Shown one piece after another: positions 1 through 7,794 of a stretch of 44,168 nucleotides of DNA. The notes beneath the pieces were generated by a model, which was not told where the DNA came from, made no database searches, and was given only the letters and a program-made list of their open reading frames with translations. The stretch is from Porphyromonadaceae bacterium (GTDB lineage Bacteria; Bacteroidota; Bacteroidia; Bacteroidales; Dysgonomonadaceae). The position numbers and the translations under genes were made by a program. The stretch lies in NCBI GenBank assembly GCA_003517675.1, contig DPAC01000090.1, forward strand, positions 1 to 44,168. The letters are read 5' to 3'. Each line of letters starts with the position of its first letter. Position 1 is the stretch's first letter.

Positions 1-184
1 TCTCCAGCTGCGTACCGTTCACGCCCAACTTCTGAAAAAGGAAGCCGGTTATGTTGTCAGCCGTCATCATCACCCCTCTGAGCAGGTGTGATGGTTCAAT
101 CAGCTGCTGGCTGTTGGCCTGCGCCAGGTCGATCGCCTTCTGCACGGACTCCTGCGCCTTTATGGTGAAATTGTTAAAATTCAT
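1..184 (-). CDS. clpB: ClpB disaggregase, N-terminal fragment (cut by window edge)
   Basis: The minus strand from the ATG at 184 reads MNFNNFTIKAQESVQKAI, followed by a helix containing QQLIEPSHLLRG. This is the characteristic start of the ClpB N-terminal (Clp R) domain. ClpB is a hexameric AAA+ chaperone that, with DnaK, pulls proteins out of aggregates in the cytoplasm. Only about 61 codons lie in the window; the two ATPase domains would be beyond position 1. The gene is divergent from the hemolysin III-like gene, with about 112 bp between the start codons. I see no clear heat-shock operator there. The call rests on N-terminal motif recognition; another Clp ATPase (ClpA/C) is possible but fits less well. 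Confidence 0.85.
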   Translation of the reverse strand, partial: MNFNNFTIKAQESVQKAIDLAQANSQQLIEPSHLLRGVMMTADNITGFLFQKLGVNGTQLE

Positions 185-296
185 ATGCTTTTGTTTTTGT
201 TTTTTACTAATGATGGTCAAAATCTTTGCCATTTGCAAAAGAGTGACTTTTTGTCAGGATTTTGTTGTACCTTTACGTTACAATCAAACCTGTTGC

Positions 297-953
297 ATGT
301 CCAAAGAGAAATTTTATACCGAAAGGGAAGAGAAAGCCAATTACCTGACACACGTGCTGGGGCTACTGATGGGAGTTGCGGGCGCGATCCTGCTGATTGA
401 AAGAGCCGTCGTGGCGGGCAACCCAAGAGCGGTAGTGGCATATGTGCTCTTCGGACTGGGGATGATTGGCTGTATGGGTGCCTCCACTCTCTACCACTAT
501 GTGCAGGAGCCGGTACAAAAGGCGAAACTGCGTCACTACGACCATGCGGCCATCTACCTGCTGATCGCGGCCAGCTACTCCCCTTTCACACTGATACTAC
601 TTCGCGAGGAACCTTACTTGAGCTGGCTCATCTTCGGGGTGGTCTGGCTGATCGCCTTCACCGGCATCCTCATCAGCTTCCGTCCGCTAAAGCGGAACAG
701 TAACCTCAAAACCGCCTCCTATGTGCTGATGGGCCTCATCGTGCTGATCGCCTTTAAGCCGCTGATAGAAGTTGCCCGGGCAGCCGATGCCATCGATACG
801 GTGATCTGGCTGCTTGTTGGCGGTCTCTTCTATATTTCCGGAGCTGTAATCTATGCTACTGCCAGGCGGGAGTTTGTCCACGCCGTTTTTCACCTCTTCG
901 TGCTATTGGGACTGGCCAGCCATCTCTACGCGGCATACCTGATCCCGTTATAA
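297..953 (+). CDS. trhA: Hemolysin III / TrhA family (PAQR-type) membrane protein
   Basis: This 218-residue protein has seven predicted membrane segments. The family motifs are all present: STLYH near residue 66, HYDHAAIYLLIAASYSPF after it, and a C-terminal segment with HAVFH. The histidines in STLYH and HAVFH match the metal-binding residues of the PAQR/hemolysin III superfamily. I chose the ATG at 297 because the protein then starts just before the conserved EREEKANYLTH segment. The reading frame stays open upstream to 51, but that part overlaps clpB and does not look like protein. Bacterial members have been linked to membrane fluidity or lipid homeostasis; the hemolysin name is historical. 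A possible -33/-7 pair (TTTG at 250, TAcgTTAC at 274) is weak. Confidence 0.88.
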   Translation: MSKEKFYTEREEKANYLTHVLGLLMGVAGAILLIERAVVAGNPRAVVAYVLFGLGMIGCMGASTLYHYVQEPVQKAKLRHYDHAAIYLLIAASYSPFTLILLREEPYLSWLIFGVVWLIAFTGILISFRPLKRNSNLKTASYVLMGLIVLIAFKPLIEVARAADAIDTVIWLLVGGLFYISGAVIYATARREFVHAVFHLFVLLGLASHLYAAYLIPL

Positions 954-1114
954 AATAAACAATTGCACCCTGCTCCCTTTATCCAATATGGTATATTCTT
1001 TATATGCTTTTACAATTATTGCGCTTGCTATATGGGGTGCAGTGTCAGACAAAACAGGAGGGTCAAACATAAAAAAGGGAGTGTCCGGATCGCAATCACT
1101 TTTCCATCTTGCGA

Positions 1115-2500
1115 CTATTTCTGCATATTGGGTAATTCCAGTCCGTACCCTTTCTTTTTATCCTCCGCTTTCAGCAGGAAGGCAAAGACCAGAGCCAGTA
1201 CACCGAAGCTGGTGAAGATCAGCATCGGGATGGTATAATCATAGGTGTTCACGGTCAATCCGTTGCGCACCGTTTGTCCCGTCACGCAGTACTTCTCCAG
1301 CACCCAGCCGATGAGAAGGGGCACACCCATCAGTCCCCAGTTCTGTACCCAGAAAATCAGCGAATAGGCGGTCCCCAGTCGTTTTTCCGGTACAATCTTC
1401 GGCACCGAGGGCCACATGGCCGAAGGCACCAAAGAAAAGGCGATACCCAGGAATACGACCAGCACCATGGCAAAGATCCAGCTGTTCAATCCAGGTATGG
1501 AGAAGAGGGCATGTACAATGATCAGCAGACTGGCTCCGATGATCATGATGGTCGCCCCTTTTCCTATTTTATCGTAAATACCCCCAAAGAGCGGTGTTAG
1601 CAGAATATTTCCGAAAGGCAGCAACATGGGGATCAAACCGGCGAGATCTTCTTCCACACCAAACTTATTGACCATCAGGTCGGTGGCATACTTCAGGAAA
1701 GGGAATACAGCCGAGTAGAACAGTACACACAGAATGGCAATGTACCACCATCCCTTGTTACCCAATATCTTTCCGATATCCGACAGCTTGAATTCATCCT
1801 CCGGATTTGTCTCTTCCTCCGCTCCGGCAGCTTCTGAAGTATCTAACTTCCTGTCCATCACCACATACATAAAGAAAGCGATCAAACCGATACAAAGACC
1901 GATCAGCGCGATCAGCAACGGGCGGGAAACATCGATCACACCCGTAGCTTTGGCAATGGGTATGGAGAAACCCAGCGCCAGCGCGGTACCTATCCTGGCC
2001 ATGGCCACCTGCATGCCCATAGCGGTGGCCAGTTCCTTCCCCTTGAACCATTTCACGATAATCTTTGAGACGGTGATACCGGCAACTTCTACGCCGACGG
2101 CAAAAACTGCAAAGCCAATGCTTGCCCAGAAGACCTGCGCGTCCAGCCCGAAAAGCGTCTGCCCCCGCAATACATCGCTGGATATGGCCCAATACTTTAT
2201 TGCAGAGCCTATTACCATCACCGCGGCTGCCCCCACTCCCGTAATACGCACGCCCAGCTTGTCGAGGATGATCCCGCCTAAGATCAGCATCAACAGGAAG
2301 ACGTTAAACCATCCGTATGCGCTGGTGAAGGTACCATATTCTGCACGCGACCAGCCGAGCTGACCTTCCAGTAATCCGGCCAACGGAGCCATGATATCCG
2401 TTAAAAAATATCCGCACATCATTGTAAACGAGACAATGAGCAGTGCACTCCATCGTGCTGCTGCAGAATCCCTGAGCGATTTCCTCAAATTCTCTACCAT
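1115..2500 (-). CDS. MFS transporter, MFSD1-like
   Basis: This 461-residue protein has twelve hydrophobic segments in two halves joined by an acidic linker (about residues 220-240, rich in E and D). It is a major facilitator carrier of the inner membrane. The C-terminal half contains SAMWPSVPKIVPEKRLGTAY and then WVQNWGLMGVPLLIG. This resembles the branch that includes eukaryotic MFSD1, reported as a dipeptide transporter; that assignment is from memory and uncertain. It lies 108 bp downstream of hutH on the same strand. It appears to have its own promoter, TAtcTTTG at 2553-2560. Its position next to the histidine pathway suggests uptake of histidine, a histidine-containing peptide or urocanate, but this is inference from context only. 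It is convergent with the TrhA-like gene. Confidence 0.85.
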   Translation of the reverse strand: MVENLRKSLRDSAAARWSALLIVSFTMMCGYFLTDIMAPLAGLLEGQLGWSRAEYGTFTSAYGWFNVFLLMLILGGIILDKLGVRITGVGAAAVMVIGSAIKYWAISSDVLRGQTLFGLDAQVFWASIGFAVFAVGVEVAGITVSKIIVKWFKGKELATAMGMQVAMARIGTALALGFSIPIAKATGVIDVSRPLLIALIGLCIGLIAFFMYVVMDRKLDTSEAAGAEEETNPEDEFKLSDIGKILGNKGWWYIAILCVLFYSAVFPFLKYATDLMVNKFGVEEDLAGLIPMLLPFGNILLTPLFGGIYDKIGKGATIMIIGASLLIIVHALFSIPGLNSWIFAMVLVVFLGIAFSLVPSAMWPSVPKIVPEKRLGTAYSLIFWVQNWGLMGVPLLIGWVLEKYCVTGQTVRNGLTVNTYDYTIPMLIFTSFGVLALVFAFLLKAEDKKKGYGLELPNMQK

Positions 2501-2552
2501 TTCGTCAATTGTTATAGGTTTGTTGTTATGTGAGATTGATCATGTGAAGCTG

Positions 2553-2560
2553 CAAAGATA
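2553..2560 (-). promoter_or_regulatory. -7 box of the MFS gene
   Basis: The minus strand reads TATCTTTG, matching TAnnTTTG, about 53 bp before the MFS start codon. No TTTG sits 19-21 bp upstream, so the -33 box is absent or poor. If active, it gives a leader of roughly 45 nt and lets the carrier be expressed apart from the hut operon. Confidence 0.5.
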
Positions 2561-2608
2561 CATAAAGCGATTTTTTTTTCACCTCGATTTCAACAAATAA
2601 ATTGGCTC

Positions 2609-4108
2609 TCAGAGTTCATCCACCTGAAGTTTGTTCAGGAATGCCACTGTCTTACGGATCTCTTTATACATCACAATATCTTCATCGATAAAAGGGACCT
2701 CCTTGCGAAAAGCCTTCATCACCTTCTCAATCAGGGGCGATGAGCGGAGGGGACGACGGAACTCCAGTGCCTGTGCGCCGTTCATCAGTTCAATGGAGAG
2801 GATGATATCGAGGTTATCCATCACCTTGAGCAGTTTGATGGCCGAGGTGGCACCCATGCTCACATGGTCCTCCTGTCCGTTGGAGGAGACGATGGAATCG
2901 CTACTGGCAGGGTAGCAGTACATCTTGTTCTGACTCACCACCGATGCGGCCACATACTGGGGAATCATAAAGCCCGAGTTCAAACCGGGATTGGCCACCA
3001 GAAACTCCGGCAGGTCGCGTTTGCCGAGAATCAGCTGTGCCGTGCGGCGTTCGGAGATGTTGCCCAGCTCTGCCAGGGCGATAGCCAGGAAGTCGAAGGC
3101 GATGGCCAGCGGCTGTCCGTGAAAGTTACCGCCGGAGATGATCTCATCGTCGTCGGGGAAGATGGTGGGGTTGTCGGTTACCGAGTTGATCTCGGTCACC
3201 ACCACCTGCTTCACGTAATCGATTGCATCCTTGGTGGCACCATGTACCTGCGGCACACAGCGGAACGAATAGGGATCCTGCAGGTGTTTTTTCTCCCTGG
3301 TGATGAGCTGGCTTCCCTCCAGAAACTTGCGTATATTTTGGCTGGTCTCCAGCTGCCCCGGGTGGGGACGGATCAGGTGCAGCCGCTCATCGAACGGCTC
3401 GATATGACCGTCGTAGGCATCGAGTGAGATGGCCGCGATCAGATCGGCCCGTCTGGAGAGACGTTGTGCCTTCATGATGGCATAAACCCCGTGGGCCGAC
3501 ATGAACTGGGTACCGTTGAGCAGCGCCAGTCCCTCCTTGCTTTTCAGTTTTATCGGCTTCCATCCGAACTCATCGAGCACGTCGCCGATATCCCGTTTGC
3601 GGCCTTTGTAAAATACGTCCCCCACCCCGATCAGCGGCAGGAAGAGGTTGGCCAGCGGAGCCAGATCGCCCGACGCACCCAGCGACCCCTTGTCGTAAAC
3701 GATAGGCAGGATGTCGTTGTTAAAAAGGTCGAGCATCCGCTGCACGGTATCCACCTGTACGCCGCTGTAGCCCAGTGAGAGGGCATGTGCCTTGAGCAGA
3801 AACATCAGCTTAACGATCAGCGGCATCACCTCCTCACCCACGCTGCAGGCGTGCGACTTTACCAGGTTCTCCTGCAATGTACTCAGATCCTCATTGGTGA
3901 TGGTTCTTTCGCAGAGTGAGCCGAAGCCGGTGGTGATGCCATAGATCGGCTCCTGCTGTGTTTCCATCTTTCTGTCCAGATAATCGCGGCATTTCTGAAT
4001 ACGTTCTTTGGCTTCGGGAGCCAGTTCTACCTTAATATTATCGCTGATGATCCATTCCAGGTCATCAATAGTCAGTTCACTCTGACCGATATAGTATATG
4101 TTTTTCAT
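2609..4108 (-). CDS. hutH: Histidine ammonia-lyase
   Basis: HutH removes ammonia from L-histidine to give trans-urocanate, the first step of histidine catabolism. The 499-residue length is normal. The self-processing triad Ala145-Ser146-Gly147, inside GSLGASGDLAPLAN, forms the MIO electrophile. The conserved IYGITTGFGSL segment (Tyr56) and the SSNGQEDHVSMGATSA segment near residue 410 are also present, so the enzyme looks intact. Its start codon directly abuts the stop codon of fchA (TAA then ATG, no gap), so the two are translationally coupled as the last genes of the hut operon. A phenylalanine or tyrosine ammonia-lyase is unlikely given the neighbouring hutI, hutU and ftcD. Confidence 0.97.
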   Translation of the reverse strand: MKNIYYIGQSELTIDDLEWIISDNIKVELAPEAKERIQKCRDYLDRKMETQQEPIYGITTGFGSLCERTITNEDLSTLQENLVKSHACSVGEEVMPLIVKLMFLLKAHALSLGYSGVQVDTVQRMLDLFNNDILPIVYDKGSLGASGDLAPLANLFLPLIGVGDVFYKGRKRDIGDVLDEFGWKPIKLKSKEGLALLNGTQFMSAHGVYAIMKAQRLSRRADLIAAISLDAYDGHIEPFDERLHLIRPHPGQLETSQNIRKFLEGSQLITREKKHLQDPYSFRCVPQVHGATKDAIDYVKQVVVTEINSVTDNPTIFPDDDEIISGGNFHGQPLAIAFDFLAIALAELGNISERRTAQLILGKRDLPEFLVANPGLNSGFMIPQYVAASVVSQNKMYCYPASSDSIVSSNGQEDHVSMGATSAIKLLKVMDNLDIILSIELMNGAQALEFRRPLRSSPLIEKVMKAFRKEVPFIDEDIVMYKEIRKTVAFLNKLQVDEL

Positions 4109-4738
4109 TTATCGTTTTGATTTTAAACGGCTGATTGCAGCCATCTCCTGTTCCATGGTCTCCTTTTCCATCCGGTCGCATGCTGCAGTCAGCTTATCTA
4201 CAAACGCCCGGTCGGTGATGCTGCCCAGGTTGATGCGCACGTTGAGCAGCGCGCTCAGGATGGCGGTGCGGCAGTTCATGAGTCCCACCAGTCCGTCGGT
4301 CGCAGCGTTGGGGTTGCCCTTTTCCAGTGTTTCCCGCATGGTGCCGAGCAGCCCGAAAGCCCTTTCCGCCACCTCCATCGGTACCAGGGCAGCAATTTTT
4401 GTGGCTTCCTGAATTTTCTCATTACGGGTTGTAATCTCTTCATCCGTTTCTTTCGGTAGCCGGTATGCCTCCATGACCAGGCGGTATGCCTCCGCATCAC
4501 GATCGATATCCTCCATGAAGCGGCTCCGCTGTTCCGACATCTCTGCGGCAATCTGTTTCATCCGCTCCTCCACGCCGGCATACTTTTTCCTGCCGATGGT
4601 CAGGTTGGCCACCATCCCGGTCAGTGCCGTGGCAATAGCTGCATTCAATGCAGCATTGCTTCCGCCACCGGGGACAGCCTCATTGGCAGCGGTTTTCTCA
4701 AGAAATTCTTTGACAGTCAGGTCTTGTAGTTTCCTCAT
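4109..4738 (-). CDS. fchA: Formimidoyltetrahydrofolate cyclodeaminase
   Basis: This 209-residue helical protein starts MRKLQDLTVKEFLEKTAAN and carries the glycine-rich VPGGGSNAALNAA segment near residues 22-34, a hallmark of the FTCD_C cyclodeaminase family. It converts 5-formimidoyl-THF to 5,10-methenyl-THF and ammonia, recovering the one-carbon unit released from histidine. In animals this domain is fused to the transferase. Here transferase (ftcD) and cyclodeaminase are separate genes of one operon, as is common in Bacteroidetes and clostridia. The start overlaps the hutI stop by the sequence ATGA, and the stop abuts hutH. Methenyl-THF cyclohydrolase activity has been described for some relatives, so a broader role is possible. 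Confidence 0.92.
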   Translation of the reverse strand: MRKLQDLTVKEFLEKTAANEAVPGGGSNAALNAAIATALTGMVANLTIGRKKYAGVEERMKQIAAEMSEQRSRFMEDIDRDAEAYRLVMEAYRLPKETDEEITTRNEKIQEATKIAALVPMEVAERAFGLLGTMRETLEKGNPNAATDGLVGLMNCRTAILSALLNVRINLGSITDRAFVDKLTAACDRMEKETMEQEMAAISRLKSKR

Positions 4739-5970
4739 ACGATTTCCCCTCGTTTAATCACCGTCTCCACGCAATTCATTCCCACATGGTAAGGCAGAAA
4801 CTTGTAAGAAGGGAACTGCAGCAGTACCAGGTCGCCCTGCTTACCGATGTCGATGCTGCCGATGCGATCGGCACGATCAATGGCCGCAGCACTGTTGATC
4901 GTTAAAGCTGCCACCGCCTCCCCGGGAGTGAGCTGCATATAGATGCAGGCCAGTGCAAAGAGCAGCGGCACCGATGCCGAGAACGAACTTCCCGGATTGA
5001 AGTCGGTCGCCAGCGCCACCATACAACCGGCATCGATCATCTCCCTGCCGCGTGCATATTTCTCCCGTAGCGAAAAAGCGGTCAATGGCAGTAGTGTTGC
5101 CACCACGCCCCTCTCAGCCATGGTACGAATCCCCTCATCCGAAGCTTGCAGCAGATGATCTGCCGAGAGGCAACGCAGTTCTGCCGCCAGTTCGGCCCCG
5201 CCCAGGGGTGCGATTTCATCGGCATGCATTTTCAGTTTAAAACCATGTTCCCTGGCGGCTGTCAGATATCGTCTTGATTGTTCAATGGAGAAGACGCCTT
5301 TTTCGCAGAAGATATCGACCGCTTCGGCCAGTCCCTCTTTTGCTACCAGCGGGAACATCTCATTGATCTGAAAGTCGATAAAAGCATCCTCCCTGCCCTT
5401 CCACTCAGCGGGGGTGGCATGTGCGCCCATGTAGGTGGGGACGATATCCACCGGGTGGTTCTCATTCAGTCGCCGCATCACACGCAGCTGCTTCCGTTCG
5501 GTCTCCCTGTTCAGTCCGTATCCGCTCTTCCCCTCCACGGTGGTGATGCCAAGCCGCATCATTGCATCGAGGCGTTGTCTCCCCGATTCGAACAGTTCTT
5601 CTTCCGTCGCTTCGCGGGTAGCCCGGGTTGTGTTGACGATGCCCCCTCCCCGCTTCATGATAGCCATATAGCTGTCGCCCCGCATTCTCCAGGAAAACTC
5701 CTCTTCCCGATATCCGCCAAAAACAAAATGGGTATGCGGATCCACAAAGCCGGGCAGCAGCGCTTTGCCGGTGGCATCGATCACCCGGTAGTGGTCAGGG
5801 TTCACCGGCAGGGGTTCACCCTGTTGCAGAATATGCGAGATGTATCCACCGGTGACGATCACCGTGCCGTTCCCGATCACCTGAAGGTCATTCATCTCCC
5901 TGCCCCTTTTTCCTTCGAAGCCGCTGCAGGTGACCACCTGTGCGGCGTTCCTGATAATCAGGTTATGCAT
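4735..5970 (-). CDS. hutI: Imidazolonepropionase
   Basis: HutI hydrolyses 4-imidazolone-5-propionate to N-formimino-L-glutamate, the third step of the pathway. It is a metal-dependent amidohydrolase. With the start at 5970 it is 411 residues, the usual length. The metal ligands His79 and His81 lie in VDPHTHFVFGG, a further ligand lies in MHADE, and the aspartate is in ATDFNPGSS. I reject the longer open frame to 6099: its first 43 residues lie antisense-like inside pnuC and have no family resemblance, whereas MHNLIIRNAAQVVTC matches a HutI beginning. It overlaps pnuC by 8 nt and fchA by 4 nt, which indicates tight coupling. Confidence 0.96.
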   Translation of the reverse strand: MHNLIIRNAAQVVTCSGFEGKRGREMNDLQVIGNGTVIVTGGYISHILQQGEPLPVNPDHYRVIDATGKALLPGFVDPHTHFVFGGYREEEFSWRMRGDSYMAIMKRGGGIVNTTRATREATEEELFESGRQRLDAMMRLGITTVEGKSGYGLNRETERKQLRVMRRLNENHPVDIVPTYMGAHATPAEWKGREDAFIDFQINEMFPLVAKEGLAEAVDIFCEKGVFSIEQSRRYLTAAREHGFKLKMHADEIAPLGGAELAAELRCLSADHLLQASDEGIRTMAERGVVATLLPLTAFSLREKYARGREMIDAGCMVALATDFNPGSSFSASVPLLFALACIYMQLTPGEAVAALTINSAAAIDRADRIGSIDIGKQGDLVLLQFPSYKFLPYHVGMNCVETVIKRGEIV

Positions 5971-6550
5971 GGTTCTTTCTTGTTTTTGCATTCCACTCTC
6001 TCCGGCCCAGGATGGCCAGCACCAGGAAGACGGTGTATTGTATGGCCGTGTAGTACAGTTCCTGCGATGCATAGATTGGGATGGAAACAATGTTGCCAAT
6101 GATCCAGAACTGCCAGTTCTCCAGTTTTTTTACCGCCATCAGGATGGTAGCTACCAGGAAAAAGGCGGTGTTGGAAGCATCGATCCAGGGTAGCCAGGAA
6201 TGCAGATAGGCACTGTCGTTGCTGTTCACCCGGCGCAGCAGGAAGAAGACTGACACGTAGATTACCACCACGGCTATCCAGGAAAGGATATTTTGCGTGG
6301 GGGTGTTGCGGCTGATCTGCAGCTTCTGGTTGTCATCGCCGGTGCGCGACCACATGTACCATCCATAGATGTTCGATATCAGGTAGACCACGTTGATGCC
6401 GGCGTTGGCATAGAGACGTGCCACGAAGCAGATGTAGATGTAGATGGCCACGCTGGCGATCCCGAAGGGAAAAACCAGGATGTTCTCCCTGCGGGCGTAC
6501 CATACGCTCAGGATGCCGAGCAGCGCGGCAGTCGGTTCAATCCAGTTCAA
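5963..6550 (-). CDS. pnuC: PnuC-family (nicotinamide riboside/vitamin) transporter
   Basis: This 195-residue protein has about seven hydrophobic segments and the PnuC features VVYLISNIYGWYMW and, near the C terminus, ENWQFWIIGNIVSIPIY. The latter includes the WxxW substrate-stacking motif of PnuC. PnuC proteins import nicotinamide riboside or related vitamins by facilitated diffusion. Its place is unusual: it sits between ftcD and hutI, overlaps hutI by 8 nt, and starts 37 nt after the ftcD stop, so it is transcribed with the histidine genes. Two explanations are possible. It may supply NAD precursor, since urocanase carries tightly bound NAD+. Or its specificity has shifted toward an imidazole compound of the pathway. 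The sequence does not decide between them. Confidence 0.85.
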   Translation of the reverse strand: MNWIEPTAALLGILSVWYARRENILVFPFGIASVAIYIYICFVARLYANAGINVVYLISNIYGWYMWSRTGDDNQKLQISRNTPTQNILSWIAVVVIYVSVFFLLRRVNSNDSAYLHSWLPWIDASNTAFFLVATILMAVKKLENWQFWIIGNIVSIPIYASQELYYTAIQYTVFLVLAILGRREWNAKTRKNHA

Positions 6551-6587
6551 ATTGTTCAGACTTTAGGTGTGTGTTACTTCTGCCATT

Positions 6588-7487
6588 TCACTCCATGAGT
6601 TTTGCCTCCAGCACCTGGTTGATCGAGAAGTTTTCCAAACCGAGGTAATAGGCAGCCGAATCGACCAGTGCCGCCATCGGCACCAGCCCGATCACCTCGG
6701 CACCCACCACCGGTACCCCATATCGCTGTGCCTCGATCCGCACCAGCTCATGGGCGCGGTAGATGGCGGTTTTGGTATAGTCGGTCAGGTTCATCGAGAC
6801 CTGTGTGATTCCCCGATCATGCAATGCCACACCCATCGCCTTGCAAAAACGCAGTCCGCCACCCACATGACGTACCTTTCTGGCAATGGCATTGGCGATC
6901 TCCAGGTCGCCGGTTCCCAGGTTTACGTTGTAGGCCACCAGCGGCATGCGTGCACCGACCGCCACAGCTCCGGCAGTGGGGTGCGGCTCTGAGGGACCAA
7001 AATCGGCCTGCCACTCCGGCAATTGCATCTTCTCTGTCAATCCCTCAAACTCTCCTTTACGAACCGATGCCAGGTTCTCGCGGTGTGATGCCGAGGCCGA
7101 CTTCTCGTAGAGAAACACCGGCAGGCGATATTTTTCCGCAGCGGTTTGTGCCACAGCTTTCGAGAGCGCGATCGTCTCCTCCATCGTCACATTCCGGATG
7201 GGAATGAAGGGCACCACATCCACAGCCCCTATGCGGGGGTGCTGCCCTTTGTGGTGCGTCAGGTCGATCAGCTCCACCGCCCTACCGATCGCATCGATGA
7301 CCGCTTGCTTCAGCGGCTCCGGCTCACCCACCACGGTGATCACCGAGCGGTTATGGTCGGCATCGCTGCTGTAGTCCAGTAGCTTCACGCCCTCTTTTCC
7401 CCGAAAAGCGTCTGCGATCTGTTCAATTTTTTCTTTGTCACGTCCCTCACTAAAGTTGGGGACACATTCCATGATTTTGTTCATCAT
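6588..7487 (-). CDS. ftcD: Glutamate formimidoyltransferase
   Basis: This 299-residue protein moves the formimino group from N-formimino-L-glutamate to tetrahydrofolate, yielding glutamate. It starts with MECVPNFSEGRD, the family signature, and has DLTHHKGQHPRIGAVD with the likely catalytic His83. I chose the ATG at 7487 (the next ATG, 7484, is also possible) because a strong ribosome site, GGGAGGAGG, ends 6 nt before it; such a clear site is rare in this window. The upstream in-frame ATG at 7529 would add 14 unsupported residues. It is the first gene of the hut operon and works directly before FchA. Confidence 0.94.
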   Translation of the reverse strand: MMNKIMECVPNFSEGRDKEKIEQIADAFRGKEGVKLLDYSSDADHNRSVITVVGEPEPLKQAVIDAIGRAVELIDLTHHKGQHPRIGAVDVVPFIPIRNVTMEETIALSKAVAQTAAEKYRLPVFLYEKSASASHRENLASVRKGEFEGLTEKMQLPEWQADFGPSEPHPTAGAVAVGARMPLVAYNVNLGTGDLEIANAIARKVRHVGGGLRFCKAMGVALHDRGITQVSMNLTDYTKTAIYRAHELVRIEAQRYGVPVVGAEVIGLVPMAALVDSAAYYLGLENFSINQVLEAKLME

Positions 7488-7572
7488 ACCATACCTCCTC
7501 CCATTTCCATCATAAGGAAGTGATTTCAAGGTAGTGTTACATCTTATGAAAGCTTGAATTATTTATCTGTTG

Positions 7573-7603
7573 CAAGTTTAACACTTTATTTTTAAACTTC
7601 AAA
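7573..7603 (-). promoter_or_regulatory. Promoter of the hut operon (ftcD-pnuC-hutI-fchA-hutH)
   Basis: On the minus strand a TTTG (+ strand 7600-7603) is followed after 19 bp by TAAACTTG (7573-7580). This fits TTTG-N19-TAnnTTTG with one mismatch. Predicted start near 7566 gives a leader of about 80 nt before ftcD. The AT-rich restriction-modification unit begins immediately upstream of the -33 box, so any upstream operator would have been displaced by that insertion. Confidence 0.6.
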
Positions 7604-7735
7604 GGATTTTGCTTAAATTTACTTTCAGTGATTTTGTGTTGTCATTCGGCAATGCTCAGGGAACTCTTCGGCTCAGCTCAGGCTTTGGCTTGGCATTGTT
7701 GAAACGAGAAAAACCCAGATTTTTATTTTCATACG

Positions 7736-7767
7736 CTTGGAAATACTTCGATTTTCATCTACTTTTG
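7736..7767 (+). promoter_or_regulatory. Promoter of the DNA methyltransferase gene
   Basis: CTTG (7736-7739), 20 bp, then TACTTTTG (7760-7767) matches the Bacteroidetes TTTG-N19-21-TAnnTTTG pattern with one mismatch in the -33 box. It lies inside the open frame that extends upstream of the methyltransferase. This argues that translation starts downstream, at the GTG at 7795. Confidence 0.65.
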
Positions 7768-7794
7768 CAAACAATAAACGAAAAGAAATTAAAA

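Noticed and set aside
988..1215. Plus-strand frame beginning with a hydrophobic stretch (MVYSLYAFTIIALAIWGAV)
   Set aside because: It runs antisense into the MFS gene and loses protein character after about 30 residues; possibly a fragment, but no family could be named.
5278..6102. 274-codon plus-strand frame opposite hutI
   Set aside because: Shadow of the high-GC hutI/pnuC coding strand; no motifs, and the minus-strand genes are certain.
7609..7794. Extension of the methyltransferase frame upstream to 7609
   Set aside because: It contains the TTTG/TAnnTTTG promoter and repeat-like flanking sequence, and the translated residues do not resemble methyltransferase N termini; the GTG at 7795 fits homologues.
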